NCBI GenBank assembly: GCA_009775125.1
Contig: VSPD01000002.1
Coordinates: 1 to 64,000, forward strand
DNA: 64,000 nucleotides
Reading direction: 5' to 3'
Source of the DNA: Muribaculaceae bacterium
GTDB taxonomy: Bacteria; Bacteroidota; Bacteroidia; Bacteroidales; Muribaculaceae
Shown: positions 7,263 through 16,463 of the stretch, piece after piece
Position numbering within the stretch: the first letter of the stretch is position 1
Layout of the letters: each line of letters opens with the position of its first letter
Position numbers and translations under genes: made by a program
Notes under the pieces: model-generated
The model's input: the letters and a program-made list of their open reading frames with translations, nothing else
What the model was told of the DNA's origin: nothing
The model's database searches: none

Positions 7263-8096
7263 ATGAAAAAGGTAACGATACAAGGCATAGAAGGATGTTT
7301 TCATGATGCAGCCGCAAGAGAATTCTTTTCCGGCGACGATGTATGCACAGTAGAGTGTGACACGTTTCCGGAAATGTTCGACAGGCTGTCGCTTGATGCC
7401 TCGCTTATAGGCATTGTGGCCATTGAGAACACTATTGCCGGAAGCCTTCTGCAAAACCATGAGCTGCTGCGTCAAAGTTCGCTGAGGATTGTAGGAGAGC
7501 ATAAGATGCGCATCTCGCATGTGTTATGCGCCCTTCCCGGACAGTCTGTCGACAGCCTTACGGAGGTTAATTCTCACCCCATGGCTCTGATGCAATGCGA
7601 GCAGTATCTGCGCCGGCATCCTAATTTGAAGATGGTAGAGCGATTTGACACTGCCGGTTCGGCCCGCGAGATAGCGGAACGTTCCCTTGCCGGACATGCC
7701 GCAGTGTGCGGAGAATACGCCGCCCGGCTCTATGGACTTGAAATACTTGAAACCGGCATAGAGACAAATAAACGCAATTTTACGCGTTTTCTTATTCTTG
7801 CCGATCCGCTCCTTGCCGGCGAGATTGGTCCTGCCGAAAGCGAGATTGACAAAGCCTCGATAGTGTTTACTTTGCCGCACACCAACGGAGCGTTGTCGAA
7901 AGTGCTCACCATCCTTTCTTTCTACGACATGAATCTTTCCAAGATACAGTCGATGCCGATAATCGGGCGAGAGTGGGAATATCGGTTCTATGTCGACCTT
8001 ACTTTTAATTCTCTTGTCCGCTATCATCAGGCCATTGATGCAATACGCCCTCTCCTCAACGATTTCCGCCTCCTTGGCGAGTATCATGCAAATTGA
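7263..8096 (+). CDS. pheA: Prephenate dehydratase
   Basis: The enzyme converts prephenate to phenylpyruvate, the committed step to phenylalanine. It is a monofunctional 277-residue protein. The catalytic domain (about 1-185) shows ENTIAGS (55-61), SHPMALMQC (104-112) and the TRF catalytic motif (174-176). A C-terminal ACT domain (about 199-275) contains GALSKVL and NLSKIQSMP, the position of the allosteric ESRP motif of other PheA proteins, so Phe feedback is likely. It is the first structural gene of a four-gene operon and lies directly behind a leader-peptide attenuator. The aminotransferase follows after 22 bp. Confidence 0.95.
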   Translation: MKKVTIQGIEGCFHDAAAREFFSGDDVCTVECDTFPEMFDRLSLDASLIGIVAIENTIAGSLLQNHELLRQSSLRIVGEHKMRISHVLCALPGQSVDSLTEVNSHPMALMQCEQYLRRHPNLKMVERFDTAGSAREIAERSLAGHAAVCGEYAARLYGLEILETGIETNKRNFTRFLILADPLLAGEIGPAESEIDKASIVFTLPHTNGALSKVLTILSFYDMNLSKIQSMPIIGREWEYRFYVDLTFNSLVRYHQAIDAIRPLLNDFRLLGEYHAN

Positions 8097-8118
8097 AAAC
8101 CAAAATTCGTAAAATATA

Positions 8119-9279
8119 ATGAAAGAGATAAGACCGGCCAAAAGGGTCGATACAATAGAAGAATATTATTTCGCAGGGAAATTAAAAGAAGTGGCAAGGT
8201 TGAAAGCCGAAGGCCGCGATATCATCTCTCTCGGAATCGGAGGCCCCGACATGATGCCTGCCGACGACGTGGTGGATACCCTATGCGAGTCGGCCCGACA
8301 GCCCGGAAATCATTCTTACCAGCCATTTTCCGGGATTCCGGGTTTAAGGACGGCATTTGCCGACTTTTATAAAAAGCATTATGGCGTAATCCTCGACCCC
8401 GACAGCGAAATACAACCGTTGATAGGATCGAAGGAGGCGGTGCTCCACATGTCGCTCACATTTCTCAATCCCGGCGACGGAGTGCTTGTCCCCAATCCGG
8501 GATATCCCACATACACCTCGGCATCGCGTATCGCGCAAGCCGAAATCTTCCCTTACGATCTTGTGGAGGAAAACAACTGGCAGCCGGATTTCGATGCGTT
8601 GGAGCGTCTGCCTCTCGAACGCATAAAATTGATGTGGGTGAATTATCCGCATATGCCAACCGGCGCTCCGGCCTCACGTGCCTTGTTTGAAAAAATCATT
8701 GATTTTGGACGACGCCACGGCATCGTAATCGCACACGACAATCCTTACAGTTTTATACTGAACAGCAATCCGCTCTCTATCCTGTCAGTTCCGGGGGCAA
8801 AAGATATTGCCGTTGAGCTTAATTCACTTTCCAAAAGTCACAATATGGCCGGATGGCGTGTGGGCATGATTGCGTCAAATCCCGAATTTGTGAAATGGTT
8901 TATAAAGGTAAAGAGCAATGTCGATTCCGGGCAGTTCCGTCCTGTAATGGAAGCCGCCATATGTGCCCTTCGTCAACCCGACGCGTGGTACGAAAATCTT
9001 AACGAAGCGTATTCGCGCCGACGTGCTGTCGCCGAAAAGATTATGACCGCCCTCGGCTGTACATTCGATCCCGGCCAGAAAGGACTTTTTTTATGGGGAC
9101 GCATACCTGCGGATGCCGAGTCGGCCGAAGCCCTGGCCGATGAACTGCTATATGACAAGGGCATCTTCCTTACGCCGGGATTTATTTTCGGGACAAACGG
9201 CGAACGGTACATACGCATATCGCTGTGTGCCGACGAGCAAACGCTTACCCGTGCCCTTAACCGCATAACAAACGACTAA
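8119..9279 (+). CDS. PLP-dependent class I/II aminotransferase (aromatic pathway)
   Basis: This is a fold-type I aminotransferase of 386 residues. Visible motifs are NPGYPTY (about 126-132), the DNPY segment near 207-210 and the PLP lysine in SLSKSHNMAGWRVG (Lys about 239). Its place between prephenate dehydratase and DAHP synthase, with gaps of 22 and 10 bp, indicates that it transaminates phenylpyruvate and/or 4-hydroxyphenylpyruvate to Phe and Tyr. Sequence alone cannot exclude broader specificity, such as that of LL-diaminopimelate-type or alanine-type relatives. No odd features. Confidence 0.88.
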   Translation: MKEIRPAKRVDTIEEYYFAGKLKEVARLKAEGRDIISLGIGGPDMMPADDVVDTLCESARQPGNHSYQPFSGIPGLRTAFADFYKKHYGVILDPDSEIQPLIGSKEAVLHMSLTFLNPGDGVLVPNPGYPTYTSASRIAQAEIFPYDLVEENNWQPDFDALERLPLERIKLMWVNYPHMPTGAPASRALFEKIIDFGRRHGIVIAHDNPYSFILNSNPLSILSVPGAKDIAVELNSLSKSHNMAGWRVGMIASNPEFVKWFIKVKSNVDSGQFRPVMEAAICALRQPDAWYENLNEAYSRRRAVAEKIMTALGCTFDPGQKGLFLWGRIPADAESAEALADELLYDKGIFLTPGFIFGTNGERYIRISLCADEQTLTRALNRITND

Positions 9280-9289
9280 TCATTAAACA

Positions 9290-10369
9290 ATGAAAGATAT
9301 TCAACCGATAGCCTTTGAAGGCATTGACATAAAGCAACCGCTGATTATTGCAGGCCCGTGCTCGGCGGAAACAGAACAGCAAGTGCTTGCCACAGCCTGC
9401 GAATTGCACGCCAACGGCATCTCTATATTCCGGGCCGGCATATGGAAACCTCGCACCAAACCCGGAGGATTCGAAGGGGTAGGGGTGCCCGGGCTCGAAT
9501 GGCTCAAAAAGGTAAAGGAAGAGACCGGCATGGCCGTGTCGACCGAAGTAGCCACCAAGGCCCATGTCGAGGCCGCCCTCAATGCCGGGATAGACCTCTT
9601 GTGGATCGGAGCACGCACATCGGCCAACCCCTTTGCCATGCAAGAAATAGCCGACGCGCTTGCCGAGGCGCATGCCGACGTGGCCGTACTTGTTAAAAAC
9701 CCGGTGAACCCCGACCTTGAACTGTGGATAGGCGCGTTGCAGCGCATATACAATGCCGGCATCCGGCGTCTGGGTGCCATACATCGCGGTTTCAGCGCCT
9801 ATGGCAAGCATCTCTATCGCAACCTTCCGCAATGGCGAATCCCGATAGAGCTTCGCCGTCGCTATCCGTCGCTACCTATCATATGCGACCCAAGCCATAT
9901 CGGAGGCAAGCGCGAGCTTGTGGGTCCTCTTTCGCAACAGGCTCTCGACATGGGCTTCGACGGTCTTATCATAGAAAGCCACTGCGACCCCGACTGCGCC
10001 CTTTCAGATAAAAACCAGCAGGTTACTCCCGAAGTGCTGAATTTCATCCTCAACACGCTTGTCTACCGACATGCAAACGCTACTACCGAAAGCCTGAGCC
10101 TGCTTCGCCAGCAAATCGACCGGCTCGACAACGAATTGCTCGAGGTGCTGTCGAAACGTATGGAGGTGTCGCGCGACATCGGACAGTACAAAAAAGAGCA
10201 TCGTATGCCCGTATTGCAAGCCGCACGCTACGATTCAATTATGAACTCGCGTGTAAAAATCGCCCAGGAGATGGGCATGTCGGGCGACTTCATGCGCATA
10301 GTCCTTTCCGCTATCCACGAGGAGTCGGTGCGCCAGCAGATAGAAGTGTTCAACGACCGTTTACGCTAA
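9290..10369 (+). CDS. Bifunctional 3-deoxy-7-phosphoheptulonate synthase / chorismate mutase
   Basis: The N-terminal domain (about 1-260) is the KDO8P/DAHP synthase type, with AGPCSAE at 21-27 and KPRTKPGGFEG; it condenses PEP and erythrose-4-phosphate at the entry of the shikimate pathway. The C-terminal domain (about 270-359) is an AroQ-type chorismate mutase (LRQQIDRLDNELLEVLSKRM). This synthase-mutase order is the form common in Bacteroidetes, where the mutase domain can also mediate allosteric control. It supplies prephenate directly to the neighbouring pheA and tyrA products. Gene spacing is 10 bp upstream and 16 bp downstream. Confidence 0.95.
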   Translation: MKDIQPIAFEGIDIKQPLIIAGPCSAETEQQVLATACELHANGISIFRAGIWKPRTKPGGFEGVGVPGLEWLKKVKEETGMAVSTEVATKAHVEAALNAGIDLLWIGARTSANPFAMQEIADALAEAHADVAVLVKNPVNPDLELWIGALQRIYNAGIRRLGAIHRGFSAYGKHLYRNLPQWRIPIELRRRYPSLPIICDPSHIGGKRELVGPLSQQALDMGFDGLIIESHCDPDCALSDKNQQVTPEVLNFILNTLVYRHANATTESLSLLRQQIDRLDNELLEVLSKRMEVSRDIGQYKKEHRMPVLQAARYDSIMNSRVKIAQEMGMSGDFMRIVLSAIHEESVRQQIEVFNDRLR

Positions 10370-10385
10370 CAATCATCAAACAAAA

Positions 10386-11159
10386 ATGAAAATACTTATC
10401 TTGGGCGCGGGGAAAATGGGTTCATTCTTTTGCGATGTGCTTTCGTCAGATCACGAAGTGGCTATTTTCGACATCGACCCCGATCGGCTTAAATTCACAT
10501 TCGGGTGCTATCGGTTCTCTTCGATGGACGAAGTGCGCGATTTCGAGCCGCAACTCGTGATTAACGCGGCCACGGTGAAATATACTATCCCGGCGTTCGA
10601 GGCCGTGCTTCCATATATTCCTCAACAGTGCATCTTGTCCGACATCGCATCGGTAAAAACCGGCCTGCCGGAGTTCTACGCAAAGTGCGGCCGGCCGTTC
10701 GCCTCGTCACACCCCATGTTTGGTCCTACATTTGCCTCGCTGAGCAATCTTGCAAATGAAAATGCCATAATTATCACAGAAGGCGACCACCTTGGACGTA
10801 TTTTCTTCCGCGACCTGTATTCACGGCTCGGATTGCATATCGAAGAATACTCCTTTGACGAACATGATACAACAATAGCATACTCGCTTTCAATCCCGTT
10901 TGCCTCCACTCTCGTTTTCGGAGCCGTGATGAAACACCAGTCGGCTCCGGGCACTACATTCAAACGCCATATGGCCATTGCCAAAGGCTTGATGAGCGAG
11001 GACGACTATCTTTTGCAGGAAATACTCTTCAATCCAAACACGCCCCGTCAGCTTGAACAAATACGCGAACGCCTGGCCGAATTGCAGACTATCGTCACAG
11101 CCCGCGATGCGGCAGGCATGAAAGAATTTCTCGACAAAGTGAGGGAGAACCTAAAATAA
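10386..11159 (+). CDS. tyrA: Prephenate dehydrogenase
   Basis: This NAD(P)-dependent enzyme converts prephenate to 4-hydroxyphenylpyruvate for tyrosine synthesis. A Rossmann motif is at the very N-terminus (ILGAGKMGSF), followed by DIASVKTGL and SSHPMFGPT, the family's catalytic-histidine segment. At 257 residues it is a compact, monofunctional form with no chorismate mutase or ACT domain; the mutase is on the preceding gene. It is the last gene of the attenuated aromatic operon. Confidence 0.92.
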   Translation: MKILILGAGKMGSFFCDVLSSDHEVAIFDIDPDRLKFTFGCYRFSSMDEVRDFEPQLVINAATVKYTIPAFEAVLPYIPQQCILSDIASVKTGLPEFYAKCGRPFASSHPMFGPTFASLSNLANENAIIITEGDHLGRIFFRDLYSRLGLHIEEYSFDEHDTTIAYSLSIPFASTLVFGAVMKHQSAPGTTFKRHMAIAKGLMSEDDYLLQEILFNPNTPRQLEQIRERLAELQTIVTARDAAGMKEFLDKVRENLK

Positions 11160-11164
11160 ATTTG

Positions 11165-11172
11165 TAACTTTG
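11165..11172 (+). promoter_or_regulatory. Candidate -7 element for the mtn-luxS group
   Basis: TAACTTTG matches TAnnTTTG and lies 20 bp before the mtn ATG. No TTG lies at the expected distance inside the end of tyrA, so it may be weak or the group may be read through from tyrA. Confidence 0.4.
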
Positions 11173-11192
11173 CCAAAAACAAAGGTTACAAA

Positions 11193-11867
11193 ATGAAAAT
11201 AGGAATAATAGTGGCGATGGGCAAGGAACTGGCCCTGCTTGAGCCATTGATAGAAAACCGCCGTCAGGTTGCCTTGAACGGCTTCACGTTTACGCTTGGA
11301 GAAATCGGCTCACGCGAAGTTGTGGCTATGCAGTGTGGAATCGGTAAGGTAAATGCCGCCATCGGAACTCTTACCATGATAGAGAATTTTCATCCTTCGG
11401 TGATAATTAATTCCGGTGTGGCAGGCGGCACCGGCCATGGCGCGAGCCGTGGCGACGTGATTCTCGCCTCCGAGATAGCTTATCACGACTGCTGGTGCGG
11501 ACCGGGCACGGAGCCCGGGCAGGCCGCAGGCTGTCCGGCTCGCTTTGCTTGTCCGCTCGATGCCGGAACGGTTGCCGCAGAGCTTGGCGCCAACGCAGGC
11601 CTTTTGGCCTCCGGCGATATTTTTGTGTCGCGCCCTGATGATATCCAACGCATTTTGTCGATGTATCCCGAAGCTGTGGCCGTCGATATGGAATCGGCTG
11701 CGATTGCACAGGTGTGCTTTTTGAAATCTGTTCCTATGGTTTGTCTTAGAATAGTGAGCGACACCCCCGGCGCACACGAAGATAATGCGTCGCAATACGA
11801 GAACTTTTGGGAAAATGCCCCGGCGCGCACATTCGATGCCGTGCGTCGCCTTATTTCTATAATTTGA
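11193..11867 (+). CDS. mtn: 5'-methylthioadenosine/S-adenosylhomocysteine nucleosidase
   Basis: The enzyme hydrolyses the N-glycosidic bond of S-adenosylhomocysteine and methylthioadenosine, removing inhibitors of methylation and polyamine synthesis. It has 224 residues of the PNP/UDP phosphorylase fold. Catalytic residues are in place: Glu12 in IGIIVAMGKE, the VDMESAAIAQVC nucleoside-binding motif and Asp in SDTPG. GVAGG marks the purine-binding loop. The next gene, luxS, takes its S-ribosylhomocysteine product, so the pair forms the activated methyl cycle. The gap to luxS is 12 bp. Confidence 0.93.
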   Translation: MKIGIIVAMGKELALLEPLIENRRQVALNGFTFTLGEIGSREVVAMQCGIGKVNAAIGTLTMIENFHPSVIINSGVAGGTGHGASRGDVILASEIAYHDCWCGPGTEPGQAAGCPARFACPLDAGTVAAELGANAGLLASGDIFVSRPDDIQRILSMYPEAVAVDMESAAIAQVCFLKSVPMVCLRIVSDTPGAHEDNASQYENFWENAPARTFDAVRRLISII

Positions 11868-11879
11868 CTTTTTGCGCCG

Positions 11880-12362
11880 ATGGAAAAGATAGCAAGTTTT
11901 ACAATCAATCACCTCACGCTCCGTCCGGGCGTGTATGTGTCCCGACTCGACAAATTGCCTTCGGGCGACACCCTCACCACTTTTGATATCCGCCTTACAG
12001 CGCCTAATATCGAACCTGCGGTAGCTCCGGAAGCGCTTCATACTATCGAGCATCTCGCAGCCACATTTCTGCGAAATCACCCTCAGTGGGGGAGCCGCGT
12101 AGTGTATTGGGGCCCGATGGGATGCTGCACAGGGTCATATCTTATCCTTGCCGGCAATTACAAGCCGGAAGACATTCTCGATGTGCTCACCGAGATGATG
12201 AGATATATTGAATCGTTTGAAGGCGACATCCCGGGCGCTTCTGCGCGTGAGTGTGGCAATTACAAGTTCAACGACCTGTCTGCGGCGCGAGCTGTGGCCC
12301 GTAGGTTTCTTGCCGACGTGCTCGAACCGCGGCCTGCCGACCGTTTCGTATATCCCGACTGA
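11880..12362 (+). CDS. luxS: S-ribosylhomocysteine lyase LuxS
   Basis: LuxS cleaves S-ribosylhomocysteine to homocysteine and 4,5-dihydroxy-2,3-pentanedione, the precursor of autoinducer-2. At 160 residues it is full length. The metal site HTIEH (His54, Glu57, His58) and the third ligand Cys in ECGNY (Cys125) are present. The catalytic cysteine lies in GPMGCCTGSY (82-83). Co-location with mtn supports a role in recycling S-adenosylmethionine by-products; signalling through AI-2 is possible but cannot be judged from sequence. holB starts 2 bp after the stop. Confidence 0.95.
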   Translation: MEKIASFTINHLTLRPGVYVSRLDKLPSGDTLTTFDIRLTAPNIEPAVAPEALHTIEHLAATFLRNHPQWGSRVVYWGPMGCCTGSYLILAGNYKPEDILDVLTEMMRYIESFEGDIPGASARECGNYKFNDLSAARAVARRFLADVLEPRPADRFVYPD

Positions 12363-12364
12363 AA

Positions 12365-13483
12365 ATGAGATTTGCCGACATACCGGGCCACGACGATGTA
12401 AAGCAAAAACTGCGTCGACTTGCCGACAGCGACCGTATTCCACATGCCCTGCTGCTTGAAGGGCCGGCCGGGGCTGCTAAATTTGCGCTTGCGCGAGCTT
12501 TTGCACAATATGTGCATTGCACTTCGCGCGTCGACGGCGACAGCTGCGGTCGATGCCCGTCGTGCCGTCAGCATGAGACATTTAATCATGCCGACACGCT
12601 TTATTCTTTTCCGGTGGTAAAGAAAGGCTCCGGACCGACGCGTTCCGACGACTATCTGCCCGAGTTCCGGGAGTTTATATCCGACAGCCCGTGGATGGAT
12701 TTTGAGCGATGGCTTTCCTTGCTCGACAATATCAACGCCCAGCCGAATATCTATGTCGATGAAGCCAATGCGTTGATTTCTCGGTTGAATTTCACCGCCA
12801 CCGGCTCTAAATACAAAATTGTGCTGATGTGGCTTCCCGAGCGTCTGAAAGAGGAGGCCGCAAACAAAATATTGAAACTTGTCGAGGAGCCTTACTCCGA
12901 CACTCTTTTTGTATTTACATCCGATGCCTCGCGTCTCATATTGCCGACAATATATTCGCGCACGCAGCGCATAGGCGTATCCAGATATTCCGACGAGGAA
13001 ATAGCCGGCTTTCTTGGCGACAAGTTTTCGCTCGACCCGCAGGCGGCCTCCGATATTGCCCGCCTCGCCGCCGGCAGCATCACGGAGGCGGTGCGCCTTA
13101 TATCAGTAAACAAAGACTCGGAACTGTTCCTGAACATGTTCATGGCTCTTATGCGCACAGCTTATGGCCGAAAAGTAGCTGAATTGAAAAACTGGGCATC
13201 TGAACTTGCCGGGCTCGGGCGCGAGCGCATGATGAAGTTTTACGACTACTGCGCGCGAATGATTCGGGAAAATTTTATCTTGAACCTGCATATCGATGAA
13301 TTGACATATCTCAACCCGGCCGAACGTCAATTCTCGTCGCGTTTTTCGCCTTTTATAAACGAACGCAACGTATTGCGGCTTTTCGATGTGGTGAATGACG
13401 CGAAAGCCGATATAGCTGCCAATGCCAACGCTAAGCTGGTAAATTTTGATGTGGCCATAAAAGTAATACTCCTTCTCAAATAG
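12365..13483 (+). CDS. holB: DNA polymerase III subunit delta' (clamp loader)
   Basis: This is a clamp-loader stator subunit that helps load the beta clamp on primed DNA. The AAA-like N-terminus has a degenerate P-loop (EGPAGAAKFALA), as expected for the non-hydrolysing delta' subunit. A zinc module follows (CTSRVDGDSCGRCPSC, about 58-73). The fragment KILKLVEEPYSDTLFVFTSD is the sensor region of the family. It has 372 residues, an acceptable length. It is tightly linked on both sides (2 bp from luxS, 1 bp from the nuclease gene), pointing to one transcript. Confidence 0.85.
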   Translation: MRFADIPGHDDVKQKLRRLADSDRIPHALLLEGPAGAAKFALARAFAQYVHCTSRVDGDSCGRCPSCRQHETFNHADTLYSFPVVKKGSGPTRSDDYLPEFREFISDSPWMDFERWLSLLDNINAQPNIYVDEANALISRLNFTATGSKYKIVLMWLPERLKEEAANKILKLVEEPYSDTLFVFTSDASRLILPTIYSRTQRIGVSRYSDEEIAGFLGDKFSLDPQAASDIARLAAGSITEAVRLISVNKDSELFLNMFMALMRTAYGRKVAELKNWASELAGLGRERMMKFYDYCARMIRENFILNLHIDELTYLNPAERQFSSRFSPFINERNVLRLFDVVNDAKADIAANANAKLVNFDVAIKVILLLK

Positions 13484-13484
13484 A

Positions 13485-16460
13485 ATGAAATTTTTGCAAC
13501 AAGTTGCCCGCTACTATATTCAGTCGGGCGCCGACCTTTCCGGCATGACCATGGTGTTTCCCAACAAGCGAAGCGCCATGTTCATGCGCAAGTATTTGAA
13601 AGAAAATATGTCGGAGGTGGGTTTTATGCCCCGGCTTGTGTCTGTCACTTATTTCATTCAACAATATGAGCCTTCGGCGTTGGGCACGCCCACAGAATTG
13701 CTGTTCCTTCTTTATAAATCGTATTGCGATGTGTTGGAGGCTCACGGACATGCCGACCAAATACGCGACTTCGACGCATTTATATTTTGGGGAAATGTTC
13801 TTCTCGACGATTTTAACGATGTCGATTCATATATGGTCGATTCCGAACAATTGTTCATGAACATTAAGGACCGGCAAAACATAAGGGCCAACTATCTCAC
13901 CGAGTCGCAACTTGAAGTTGTCGCTGAACTGTGGGGCGGCCCGCGGGGGAAAGTTGATGAAGATTTGTTTTGGGAGCATCTGTCGCCGGAAACAGATGAA
14001 GAAAAAGCATCGGGGCGGTTCATAAAATTATGGGAAATTCTCGGAGAGGTTTATCACCGCTTTATCGAACGCCTGGATAGTCTTGAAACGCCGCTTGCTT
14101 ACTCCGGACTGCAATCTCGACGGGCTTGCGATAAAATACGGTCGATGACGGCCGATGATTTCGGCAGCCGTCGTTTTGCCTTTATCGGGTTCAATGTATT
14201 GCCAATATCGCGTATATTGATATTCAAGCATCTTCGTAAACTTGGCATAGCGGACTTTTTCTGGGATACGGCTTCGCCATACTTCGATTTGGAGAAATCC
14301 ACACCCGATACCGATCGCAATCGTGCAGGGAGGTTCATTTTGCCTCTTTCTAAAATGTTCCCTATGCCCGACAATTTTGCGCCGGAGGCGGTCGATACTT
14401 CTTCCCACCGTGTCACTGTCGTATCCGTGCCGTCAAACGTGGCGCAAACCAAGGTGGCGTCCACTATTGTAAAAACATGGATTAAGCGACAAAACATACC
14501 TTATTCTGCGCTTGTGAACACGGCGATAGTTTTGCCGGATGAGAATTTGCTTATGCCATTGCTGTATGCCATTGGGCCGGAAGTGAAGCAAATCAATGTC
14601 ACGATGGGTGTGCCGTTTCTATCCACTCCTTTTGCGTCCCTGTTGCAGTCGATAGTGTCGATGCAGATGCGGGCACGTTATTCGAAGGGGGATATACACT
14701 ACTATTATGAAGATGTGCTTTCTGTAGTGTCTCATCCGCATGTGGCTTTGATTGCGCCGAAAGCCGCCGTGAAGATTAAAGTCAAGATTGCGTCGGAGCG
14801 TCTATACACGCTCTCCGCCGACATGCTGTGTAAAGAATACCCGGAACTCAAAATGATTTTCTCGGCCGTTGCCGACGATAAGAACATAAGGCAGGTGCAT
14901 GAATACATGACCAACCTTATAAACGGGCTTCGCGATGGCTTTGGCAAGATTTCATCGGGGACAGAACGTCCGAAATTCTACGAGAATGAGATTCTGGATG
15001 CATATACGTCGGCAATTGATGAGCTTGCCGAGCTTTGCCATCGCTATGGTCAGACTATGCGGCAAAGTTCATTTTTCCGACTTGTTGAACGGACGCTTGC
15101 TTCGTCGAAAATCCGTTTTACCGGACGGCCGCTTGCAGGTTTGCAGATAATGGGTGTGATGGACACCCGTGTGCTTGATTTCGACAATCTTATAATCCTG
15201 TCGATGAACGAGCGTGTTTTTCCGCGTCGCACTTTCACTCCGTCGCTTATCCCGGCCTCGTTGCGTCAGGCTTATGAGATGCCTGTTCAGGACCATGAGG
15301 AGGCCACGTATGCCTACCAGTTCTACCGCCTTATTTCGCGCGCGTCGAATGTGGCGTTGCTTTACGACAGCCGGCAGTCGGGGTTATCGGCCGGTGAAAT
15401 GTCGCGCTATTTATTCCAGCTCCGGCATCTTGATCCAACCAACACCGTCCGGTTCACTTCGGCATCATTGATGTCGGCAGGCGAACCGGACCGCAAACTT
15501 TGCATCGAGAAAACCCCCGATGTGATAGAAGACTTGCGCCGCTTCCGCCCGGGAGGCGACCTTGCGCTTTCGGCTTCCGCCATTAAGCAATATCTTAAAT
15601 GTCCGATGAGTTTCTACCTCCAATATGTAAAACGATTGAGGGGTGAGGAACTTACACTTGAATACATCGACCCGGCATCATACGGCTCTATACTTCACAG
15701 CATGGCCGAAACTCTTTACAAGCCGTATAAGAACAGCTTGATTGATGCGCGGGCCTACAATACCATGCTGGCAACCGACCTGAGAGGACTTGCAATGAGG
15801 GTACTCGACAGGGATTATTACCGCGAACGTTTCAAGGGCGATTTCTCGCGGCTGCCGGGCGAGGCACAAGTGCTGTCGAAGGTGATGGCGGAATATGTGA
15901 AGATGATGCTGATGTTTGAGCGCGACAACTATTCTCCGTTTACATTTGTAGAGGCCGAGATGGAAGAACCGCAAAAGGTGTGGCGACTTGCCGACGACCT
16001 TGAAATCAACTTTACGATGAAAATCGACCGTGTCGACCGCCTCGATGAAAACACTCTCCGGTTTATCGATTACAAGACCGGTTCCGATTCCACGACAGCC
16101 TCGTCGGTCGCCAAACTTTTCGAAGAAAAGAAATGCCACGGCATGTTGCAGTTGTTGATATACGCACGGGCTTATGCCGATATGACCGGATTCAAAGGCG
16201 ATATAAAACCTGTGATTTACAAGGTAAATGAGTTCGCCATGGGAATACCGGACTTGAAGATAGGGGCTAAAAAGAATTGCATGCCAATAGAATCGCACAA
16301 GCAATTTGCCGACGAATTCAATCCCATGCTTGAAGAGGTGATCCGTCATATTTTTGATGAAGGCTCCGATTATCCTTTCTCAATGACAGAAAACGAGAAG
16401 GCCTGTGAGTATTGCCGTTTTGCTCAAATGTGCGGACGTGCCAAGCCGAAGGAGGACTGA
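13485..16460 (+). CDS. PD-(D/E)XK nuclease family protein, AddB-like
   Basis: This is a 991-residue protein of the AddB/RecB-nuclease type. The N-terminus (VFPNKRSA) resembles the inactive helicase-like domain of AddB. The C-terminal nuclease has KIDRVDRL and FIDYKTGS, carrying the Asp and the D-x-K of the PD-(D/E)XK fold. An iron-sulfur cluster is indicated by a Cys in the YLKCPMSFYLQYVK segment and CEYCRFAQMCG near residues 974-983. Family members process double-strand breaks to allow RecA loading. The AddA helicase partner is not in this window. It sits between holB and hemW with 1-bp and 3-bp gaps. Confidence 0.85.
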   Translation: MKFLQQVARYYIQSGADLSGMTMVFPNKRSAMFMRKYLKENMSEVGFMPRLVSVTYFIQQYEPSALGTPTELLFLLYKSYCDVLEAHGHADQIRDFDAFIFWGNVLLDDFNDVDSYMVDSEQLFMNIKDRQNIRANYLTESQLEVVAELWGGPRGKVDEDLFWEHLSPETDEEKASGRFIKLWEILGEVYHRFIERLDSLETPLAYSGLQSRRACDKIRSMTADDFGSRRFAFIGFNVLPISRILIFKHLRKLGIADFFWDTASPYFDLEKSTPDTDRNRAGRFILPLSKMFPMPDNFAPEAVDTSSHRVTVVSVPSNVAQTKVASTIVKTWIKRQNIPYSALVNTAIVLPDENLLMPLLYAIGPEVKQINVTMGVPFLSTPFASLLQSIVSMQMRARYSKGDIHYYYEDVLSVVSHPHVALIAPKAAVKIKVKIASERLYTLSADMLCKEYPELKMIFSAVADDKNIRQVHEYMTNLINGLRDGFGKISSGTERPKFYENEILDAYTSAIDELAELCHRYGQTMRQSSFFRLVERTLASSKIRFTGRPLAGLQIMGVMDTRVLDFDNLIILSMNERVFPRRTFTPSLIPASLRQAYEMPVQDHEEATYAYQFYRLISRASNVALLYDSRQSGLSAGEMSRYLFQLRHLDPTNTVRFTSASLMSAGEPDRKLCIEKTPDVIEDLRRFRPGGDLALSASAIKQYLKCPMSFYLQYVKRLRGEELTLEYIDPASYGSILHSMAETLYKPYKNSLIDARAYNTMLATDLRGLAMRVLDRDYYRERFKGDFSRLPGEAQVLSKVMAEYVKMMLMFERDNYSPFTFVEAEMEEPQKVWRLADDLEINFTMKIDRVDRLDENTLRFIDYKTGSDSTTASSVAKLFEEKKCHGMLQLLIYARAYADMTGFKGDIKPVIYKVNEFAMGIPDLKIGAKKNCMPIESHKQFADEFNPMLEEVIRHIFDEGSDYPFSMTENEKACEYCRFAQMCGRAKPKED

Positions 16461-16463
16461 GAT

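Noticed and set aside
13485..16460. Full AddAB helicase-nuclease operon
   Set aside because: Only the AddB-like subunit is present; the neighbours are holB and hemW, not addA.
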